From JABWBR01 sp036741235 (lineage in GTDB: Bacteria > Bacteroidota > Bacteroidia > Chitinophagales > Saprospiraceae), in NCBI GenBank assembly GCA_036741235.1, contig DAINSQ010000131.1, positions 1-12,767 on the forward strand: 12,767 bases of DNA. Direction: 5' to 3'. Position 1 is the first letter of the stretch. Every line of letters begins with the position of its first letter. Below, piece after piece: positions 8,801-12,767 of this stretch. The translations under genes and the position numbers were made by a program. The notes under the pieces are model-generated. The model saw only the letters and a program-made list of their open reading frames with translations. It was not told the origin of the DNA and did not search any database.

Positions 8801-11303
8801 CCGCGCCAGTGACGGCACAATAGTAGGCAGCGCAGCCAATGTATTACAGCTCACCGCCGGTGACTATATGGTAATGGTCAGCGACGGCAATGGCTGTTCG
8901 CAGTCGACATCGGTGACTATCGACCAGCCGCAGGCTATCAACGTGGCTATTGCTGTAACCGCCCCCTTATGCAACGGCGGCGCTAATGGTACCGCCACAT
9001 TGACGGCAAGTGGCGGTTCTTCGCCGTATACCTATCAATGGAGCGACAGCGGCGCTGCAACTCCCACCCGCAACGATCTCAGTGCCGGCAATTACCTGGC
9101 AACCGTAACGGATGCCAATCTTTGTACGGCAGTAATCAATATCGTCCTAAGCCAACCCAATGCCTTGCAGGTAGCGATAAGTACCCTGCCTGCAAGCTGT
9201 AACGGCGGCAATAATGGTCAGGCTTCGCTGCAAGTGGGGGGAGGTACGGGCGTTTATACTTATTTATGGAGCAATGGACAGCAAACGCCCTCGGCAAACG
9301 GTTTGAGTGCCGGCCCTGTTACGGCAACGGTAACAGATGCCAATGGTTGTCAGACAACTGCCCAGGGAACCGTAAGCCAGCCTACTGCCATTGCGCTTTC
9401 AACTACAACGCAAGATCCGACCTGTTATGGTTATAGCGACGGCCAGGCTACTGTTACGGCCAGTGGCGGTACCGGCGCCTATCAGTACGTATGGAGTTCA
9501 GGGCAAATGACGGCTACCGCTACTAATTTGGTTGCGGGCGCCGTAACCGTCACAGTCACCGATGCCAACAACTGCCAGACCACTGCCGGAGCAACGCTTG
9601 GGCAACCTACATTACTTACTGCTACGGCAACCGACGGCCTCGTTAGTTGCAATGGCGCGGCAGACGGCAGCGTGACCGTCACCGCGGCAGGCGGCACAAT
9701 GCCTTATTCGTATCTTTGGAACGACGCCAATGCGCAAAATACAGCTACTGCCACAGGCCTGCCGTTGGGTACATACGGCGTGATCGTTACCGACGCCAAC
9801 GGTTGTCAGGCAACTGCCGGCGCAATGGTTGACGGCACCCCCGCCATTGCGTTGTCGCTTACTACAACCGACGTAAGCTGCAATGGCGGCAATGACGGGG
9901 CCATTGTGGTGACTGCCACCGGCGGCGCCGGCAGTTATACTTATACCTGGAGTGCCCCCGGCATTGGAAGTACGGCCTCTCCGGTCAACCTCAGCTCCGG
10001 CAATTATGCTGTTACCGTAAGCGACATCAACGGCTGTGTTGCCGATGCAGCTGCTTTCATCAACCAGCCTGCTGCATTGATCTTATCTGCGGGAATCACG
10101 CCTGCATTGTGCGCCGGTGAGCCCAGCGGCGCCATCAACTTGTCTGTTCAGGGCGGTACGCCGCCTTATGACTACAATTGGAGCAATAACACGGTTACCG
10201 AAGACCTGACAGGACTGCTGAGCGGTACCTACCGCGTTACGGTCACAGATGCCAACAACTGTGTATCCACGCTTTCCGATTTTATCGCCGAACCGCCGGC
10301 TATGCAATTGTCATTTGACATCACCAATATCAATTGTTTTGGTGACAATACCGGCGCGGTGGAGGCACTTGTATTGGGAGGCGTACCGCCGTATCAACTC
10401 AACTGGTCAAACAATCAGTCGGGGCTCGAACTCAATCCTGTACCGGCGGGCGACTACACCCTGCAAGTCACTGATGCCAATGGGTGCAAACTGGAGCAGA
10501 CCGCTACCGTAGCTCAACCTGCCGAACCCGTGTCGGCTATCGTCAAACCCGAAGACGTTATCTGCTTTGGGCAAAACAATGGTCGCATTCAAATTACTGC
10601 GGGAGGTGGAACGCCATTTTACACATACAGTCTAAATGGCAATCAGTTCAGCGGTTCAAATGTATTTATAGGATTGGAACCTGGCGCCTATAACGTCTAT
10701 GTCCGTGATGCCAGGGGTTGCCAGTTTTTGTCGGAGGCTGTTGTCATCAATGAACCCGAGCGGCTTACGGTCAGCCTGGGCGACAACTTCAACATCAGTT
10801 ACGGAGAAACCTTCAATTTCAATCCCCAGATAATTGGCGCTGTCGGCAACATCGACTTTGCATGGACTCCGGCAGACACATCCATACTGAGCTGCCTGGA
10901 TTGTCCGTCGCCGCTGGTCTCTATCACCGATCAAACCAGCTTTGAGGTCAGCATCACCGATGAAAAAGGCTGTGAGGCCGATGATCTTATCACGGTATTT
11001 GTGGTAAAAGACAATACGGCTTACGTACCGACTGGTTTCACCCCCAATGGCGACGGCTTGAACGATCGCCTGTTGGTGCATGGCAAACAGGAAATTCAAG
11101 TAGTTCGGTTCAGGATCTTTGACCGCTGGGGTGAATTGATATACGAAGCCAAAGACTTCCCCGTGAACGATGAACCATCGGGCTGGGACGGTACTTTCCG
11201 CGATAAACCGCTCAATGGCGGCGTATTCCTCTGGCACCTTGAAGTACAATACGTGGATGGATCCAGAGAGGTGTTCCGGGGGGAGACTACATTGATTCGC
11301 TAG
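5823..11303 (+). CDS. Giant SprB-repeat surface protein with choice-of-anchor L, P-domain and T9SS type B sorting domain
   Basis: An 1826-residue exported mosaic, probably an adhesin or gliding-associated surface protein. In order: signal peptide 1-26 (ends LVAQ); choice-of-anchor L domain about 35-290, with the hallmark FRYVFGSEEYPEFACSAYNDIFGFFISGPGI region; Calx-beta-like domain about 306-396; jelly-roll P/proprotein-convertase-like domain about 429-587 (DDLDIYLISPDG, GDWRLQLIDD, LHSWTICF); a PKD-like module about 588-640 (WTPSAGLSCTDCP); an Fn3-like module about 641-726; twelve SprB repeats 729-1645; a second PKD-like module (W1681, SCLDCPSPLV); and a gliding-motility-associated/T9SS type B C-terminal domain about 1735-1826 (YVPTGFTPNGDGLNDRL, FDRWGELIYE, WDGTF, GVFLWHLEV). 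I chose ATG 5823 because it gives a clean signal peptide. An in-frame TTG at 5775 would add 16 residues and spoil it. No catalytic domain is visible, so binding is inferred, not shown. Confidence 0.93.
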   Translation: MRLLPLTLRMLLFFIGSCAFQRLVAQPLEVTNAPPITPQNLITNVFLGEGVEVISVEYFGANKSVGFFKNGIDEVGIERGLVMTTGAAVTTGAFETGVNSTGNAFASVDNMSGFSDPDLQTIAGGLNIFNVTKYVIRFKPIADTLRFRYVFGSEEYPEFACSAYNDIFGFFISGPGINGPYADNAMNIALIPGTNLPVRINNVNSGMVGAAGNIANCTPPNGSLNYSQYYNDNNGSNMLPSYDGFTDVFTAEAIVVPCQEYTIKLVVCDVSDSAFDSGVFLEAKSFGTGSLNVEAATVSLDGSIAEGCSPGTLTFSLPTPTESDLFIDYQIIGTAINGVDYEFIPEDLFIPAGDSILVVPIVAIEDGIAEAPETLVIDVQRDVCNRDTITIFIKDNQLVAPNLGMDQTVCAGTEIQLDGTLNVPVPEPPCFTNDNDLLIAPTNVPRFSDITVGGVLPPILGPGVIRSVCIDSLSHRWIDDLDIYLISPDGQFIELTTDNGGNGGNGLGLDYYLHTCFTLDAAQPINFPGPFAPPSAVPFTGNFLPEGVWSDLWDGNNKSTNGDWRLQLIDDTNSLDGTLHSWTICFNPAYEINYEWTPSAGLSCTDCPNPLVTPQLTATDYVMRAYDSYGCEVFDTIAIGALPILTAPNASCGTATESSVAVFWDDIPGALGYEINVDNSGWVSPNSGLSHDVNGLLTSQSVTFQVRALGDCPGGITTITCDALPCTPASLSATTTDAGCNGGADGTVAITPTGGLAPFTYTLNGQSNSTGQFDNLSAGNYVATVGDASGCNAPIQFTIGEPAALDLQAVTTPALCNGGADGSATFVINGGAGPYDFSWSNMSNDSLATGLVAGDYDVTITDANGCPATASVTIAEPAVLQLSTMPVDVSCFGLADGEATVVAAGGTEPYNFLWDTAAGSQPTATATGLSAGTFAVTVTDDNGCQASATAAIAQNPAVQLSASTVDASCNGAPDGQASASASGGDGTYAYTWTRASDGTIVGSAANVLQLTAGDYMVMVSDGNGCSQSTSVTIDQPQAINVAIAVTAPLCNGGANGTATLTASGGSSPYTYQWSDSGAATPTRNDLSAGNYLATVTDANLCTAVINIVLSQPNALQVAISTLPASCNGGNNGQASLQVGGGTGVYTYLWSNGQQTPSANGLSAGPVTATVTDANGCQTTAQGTVSQPTAIALSTTTQDPTCYGYSDGQATVTASGGTGAYQYVWSSGQMTATATNLVAGAVTVTVTDANNCQTTAGATLGQPTLLTATATDGLVSCNGAADGSVTVTAAGGTMPYSYLWNDANAQNTATATGLPLGTYGVIVTDANGCQATAGAMVDGTPAIALSLTTTDVSCNGGNDGAIVVTATGGAGSYTYTWSAPGIGSTASPVNLSSGNYAVTVSDINGCVADAAAFINQPAALILSAGITPALCAGEPSGAINLSVQGGTPPYDYNWSNNTVTEDLTGLLSGTYRVTVTDANNCVSTLSDFIAEPPAMQLSFDITNINCFGDNTGAVEALVLGGVPPYQLNWSNNQSGLELNPVPAGDYTLQVTDANGCKLEQTATVAQPAEPVSAIVKPEDVICFGQNNGRIQITAGGGTPFYTYSLNGNQFSGSNVFIGLEPGAYNVYVRDARGCQFLSEAVVINEPERLTVSLGDNFNISYGETFNFNPQIIGAVGNIDFAWTPADTSILSCLDCPSPLVSITDQTSFEVSITDEKGCEADDLITVFVVKDNTAYVPTGFTPNGDGLNDRLLVHGKQEIQVVRFRIFDRWGELIYEAKDFPVNDEPSGWDGTFRDKPLNGGVFLWHLEVQYVDGSREVFRGETTLIR
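8007..10757 (+). repeat. Array of twelve SprB repeats (about 76 codons each)
   Basis: Inside the giant gene, twelve consecutive units of about 222-240 bases encode SprB-type repeats. Each unit has a start like LxxxxTxxxxCNGGADGxxxV, a central GGTxPYxYxWS strand, a GLSAGxYxVTVTDANGC strand and an ending such as TIAEP. All twelve keep both cysteines, one in the C[NFY]G segment and one in the DANGC-like segment, so an intra-repeat disulfide is plausible. Two examples of boundaries are repeat 1 at 8007-8228 and repeat 2 at 8229-8453; the last ends at the EP codons before 10758. Similarity is clear in protein and only patchy in DNA, which indicates old duplications rather than fresh ones. SprB is a mobile adhesin of gliding Flavobacterium; the same repeat occurs in many secreted proteins that are not proven motility factors. 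Confidence 0.9.
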
Positions 11304-11353
11304 CGGTCGGACCGCTAACCGCGGTTAAGCCGTAGCTAGCGGTTTGGCTGCTA
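11301..11353. repeat. Palindrome cluster (REP-like) overlapping the stop codon of the giant gene
   Basis: The TAG stop codon begins a perfect inverted repeat, TAGCGGTC-G-GACCGCTA (11301-11317). It runs directly into a second perfect palindrome, TAACCGCGGTTA (11316-11327). The unit TAGCGGT then appears again at 11337-11343, followed by a GCTAAC that echoes the GCTAAC of the first arm. This is far more GC-rich and symmetric than the other gaps in the window. No T tract follows, so it is not a standard intrinsic terminator for the upstream gene. A repetitive extragenic palindrome, a transcript-stabilising hairpin or a protein-binding site are possible; the sequence alone does not decide. Confidence 0.6.
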
Positions 11354-11371
11354 ACGGAGAAAAACGGAGTA

Positions 11372-12403
11372 ATGAATACTACAAAATTCGCCATCATCGC
11401 GGCGCTTTTTGCTTGCGCCTGCTCGCGCCCGGGCGTTGAGCAACAAACGGGAGGGGCTATGACTAGTTCCAAAACCTATGATTACGCTATCGTCATACAT
11501 GGCGGCGCAGGTACCATCCTCAGAGAGCAGATGACGCCTGAGCGCGAGGCGGCATACAAGCAGGCTCTCAATATTGCGCTTGACATTGGCGAAAAAATAC
11601 TAAAAGACGGCGGCAGCGCCATGGACGCTGTAGAGCAAACCATTCGTTCGCTTGAAGACAACCCGCTTTTTAATGCGGGAAAAGGCGCTGTTTTTAACCA
11701 CGCCGGCAAAAACGAGCTCGACGCTTCATTCATGGACGGCGCTACGCGCAACGCCGGCGCCGTTGGTGGCGTCACTATTGTCAAAAACCCCATTACCCTT
11801 GCCCGGGCCGTCATGGAGCGATCGCCGCACGTCATGCTCACCGGGCGAGGCGCCGAAGCCTTCGCCATCGAAAACGGCATCGACACCGTAGCGCCTTCCT
11901 ATTTCTTCACTCAGGAGCGCTGGGATGCGTTGCAGCGGGCACTGGCTGCTGAAAAACGAGAACAAGGCGGCGCCCCTGCAAAAAACAGCCAAAAAATGGG
12001 CACTGTGGGTTGTGTCGCCCGCGACAAGCGGGGCAACCTGGCAGCAGGTACTTCCACTGGCGGTATGACCAACAAACGCTGGAATCGCCTGGGCGACTCG
12101 CCCGTCGTCGGCGCCGGTACCTTTGCCGACAATAACACCTGTGCCGTCTCCTGTACCGGCCACGGCGAATATTTTATCCGTTATGTTGTAGCCTACGATA
12201 TAGCTGCGCTCATGGAGTATAAAGGCCTTTCCCTGATGGATGCCGCCAACACGGTCGTCATGGATAAACTCGTAAAAGCCGGCGGCGAAGGCGGCCTCAT
12301 CGCCGTGGACAAATACGGTAACGTGGCTTTGCCTTTTAATAGCGAGGGAATGTATCGCGGTTATTCCCGACCGGGGGAGAGGTTGGTCGAGATATATAGG
12401 TAA
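11372..12403 (+). CDS. Exported isoaspartyl peptidase / L-asparaginase (Ntn-hydrolase, plant type)
   Basis: The 343-residue precursor belongs to the IaaA/plant-type asparaginase family, which removes N-terminal beta-aspartyl residues from peptides and can hydrolyse asparagine. The core starts at about 37 (YDYAIVIHGGAGTI, glycine loop 43-48). It continues through GGSAMDAV (80-87), the FNAGKGAVFN segment (100-109) and a linker at about 186-208 before the self-cleavage site MG/TVG. T211 would become the N-terminal nucleophile of the beta subunit. Substrate-binding elements R239 (NRLGD) and T262-G263 (CTGHGE) are present, so the enzyme should mature and work. Residues 1-17 form a short hydrophobic leader with cysteines at 15 and 17 (LFACACS), which suggests a lipoprotein in the envelope. 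A second in-frame ATG at 11459 (M30) would give a cytoplasmic form. Two GGAG motifs (11356-11359 and 11366-11369) precede the start; the nearer is only two bases away, the farther twelve. It follows the palindrome cluster by under 20 bases and may be partly co-transcribed with the giant gene. Confidence 0.92.
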   Translation: MNTTKFAIIAALFACACSRPGVEQQTGGAMTSSKTYDYAIVIHGGAGTILREQMTPEREAAYKQALNIALDIGEKILKDGGSAMDAVEQTIRSLEDNPLFNAGKGAVFNHAGKNELDASFMDGATRNAGAVGGVTIVKNPITLARAVMERSPHVMLTGRGAEAFAIENGIDTVAPSYFFTQERWDALQRALAAEKREQGGAPAKNSQKMGTVGCVARDKRGNLAAGTSTGGMTNKRWNRLGDSPVVGAGTFADNNTCAVSCTGHGEYFIRYVVAYDIAALMEYKGLSLMDAANTVVMDKLVKAGGEGGLIAVDKYGNVALPFNSEGMYRGYSRPGERLVEIYR

Positions 12404-12456
12404 GTTAATGGGTAATAATTTCGAGGTGTCATGTTGGCGCAATGACATATGCCCGA

Positions 12457-12767
12457 CTAAAAAATCCCCAGTCCTTCTGCTATTTGAATTACCTCCTTTT
12501 CCGTTAAACCAAGAAAACCGGCTATCTGAGGGGCATTTATTCCTGCGAGCAGCATCTTTCTGGCTGCCTCGCGTTTTTCAGCCAGGGCATGAAGGCGTTC
12601 TATCTCAATTCCAACCTTAACACCCTTTTCAATGCCCTTTTCGATACCTTTCTCAATGCCTTTCTCAATACCTTTCTCGATACCTTTCTCAATGCCTTTC
12701 TCCATACCTTGTTGGTACAAGTAATCCGTTTCGATATTATAAGTAATCGGCATATCTTTAATGATTT
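12457..12767 (-). CDS. C-terminal part of an Rpn/PD-(D/E)XK nuclease-transposase family protein (runs off the right edge)
   Basis: The frame is open to the window edge; the first internal ATG (12751-12753) would give 98 residues, but codons for Ile-Ile-Lys-Asp precede it without a stop, so the real start is probably outside. Visible parts are ITYNIETDYLYQQG, then seven EK tetrapeptides (one GMEK, six GIEK), GVKVGIEIERLHALAEKREAARK, and a small helix-turn-helix-like tail, LAGINAPQIAGFLGLTEKEV. This tail layout, charged repeats followed by a short helical end, is typical of Rpn family recombination-promoting nucleases and related PD-(D/E)XK transposase-like proteins in Bacteroidota. The nuclease domain itself would lie upstream and cannot be seen, so the family call rests on the C terminus only. 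An alternative is a stand-alone decayed fragment. The gene is convergent with the isoaspartyl peptidase; the 53-base gap between them has only a weak 6-bp hairpin. Confidence 0.7.
   Translation of the reverse strand, partial: IIKDMPITYNIETDYLYQQGMEKGIEKGIEKGIEKGIEKGIEKGIEKGVKVGIEIERLHALAEKREAARKMLLAGINAPQIAGFLGLTEKEVIQIAEGLGIF
12625..12708 (-). repeat. Seven-copy 12-bp tandem repeat encoding G(I/M)EK
   Basis: Eighty-four bases consist of seven 12-bp units with plus-strand consensus CCTTTCTCAATG/A; they differ mainly at two third-codon positions (Gly GGC or GGT, Ile ATT or ATC) and, in two units, in the Lys and Glu codons. Read on the minus strand they give GMEK once and GIEK six times, a charged stretch likely to form a helix or coiled coil. 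Because the unit is a multiple of three, copy-number change would lengthen or shorten the protein without breaking the frame. Confidence 0.9.

Noticed and set aside
8007..10757. A long regular repeat array that might suggest CRISPR or satellite DNA.
   Set aside because: The period is about 225-240 bases, fully in frame, and encodes SprB domains; there are no short identical repeats with unique spacers.
10656..11249. A 197-codon minus-strand open frame opposite the end of the giant gene.
   Set aside because: It is antisense to the T9SS type B domain, and nothing in its translation resembles a known protein.
12427..12447. TGTCAT...ATGACA hairpin between the convergent peptidase and Rpn-like genes.
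   Set aside because: Only six pairs with a 9-base loop and no T tract, so it is not a credible terminator and may be chance.
11726..12448. A 240-codon minus-strand open frame opposite the isoaspartyl peptidase.
   Set aside because: It is antisense to a clear Ntn-hydrolase gene and encodes no recognisable fold; treated as a shadow frame.
12601..12710. A short-period repeat near the right edge that might suggest a CRISPR or an iteron origin.
   Set aside because: The units are contiguous 12-mers without spacers and translate to a GIEK ladder at the expected place in an Rpn-like protein.

Overview
The window looks like chromosomal DNA from a member of the Bacteroidota, most likely a Saprospiria-type bacterium (Lewinella/Haliscomenobacter-like). 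The phylum call rests on two proteins with type IX secretion (T9SS) C-terminal sorting domains (one type A, one type B), a SprB-repeat gliding/adhesin-type surface protein, weak Shine-Dalgarno signals and TAnnTTTG-like promoter sequences. The sub-phylum placement is inference. Coding DNA is moderately GC-rich and the gaps between genes are AT-rich.

Layout. (1) 82-2043 (+): secreted M43-family zinc metalloprotease with Fn3, PPC and T9SS type A sorting domains, followed by a good intrinsic terminator. (2) 2159-3628 (-): biotin carboxylase subunit of an acyl-CoA carboxylase, convergent with the protease. (3) 3824-5443 (+): CTP synthase PyrG, divergent from the carboxylase across a 195-base promoter region. 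(4) An AT-rich gap of about 380 bases, then 5823-11303 (+): an 1826-residue mosaic surface protein. Its order is signal peptide, choice-of-anchor L domain, Calx-beta-like domain, P/proprotein-convertase-like domain, PKD-like module, Fn3-like module, twelve SprB repeats, a second PKD-like module and a T9SS type B (gliding-motility-associated) C-terminal domain. (5) A compact palindrome cluster starts on its stop codon (11301-11353). (6) 11372-12403 (+): an exported, probably lipid-anchored isoaspartyl peptidase/L-asparaginase of the Ntn-hydrolase family. (7) 12457 to the right edge (-): the C-terminal part of an Rpn/PD-(D/E)XK-type nuclease-transposase protein with a 12-bp tandem repeat that encodes GIEK units.

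The genes do not form one pathway. Two are housekeeping (pyrG, biotin carboxylase). Three are exported proteins fitting a predatory or polymer-degrading, surface-active lifestyle (protease, adhesin-like giant, isoaspartyl peptidase). One is mobile-element related. I see no CRISPR array, rRNA, tRNA or complete insertion sequence, and no convincing new multi-gene system. The parts most worth a second look are the architecture of the giant protein, the palindrome cluster after it, and the slippage-prone repeat in the Rpn-like gene.
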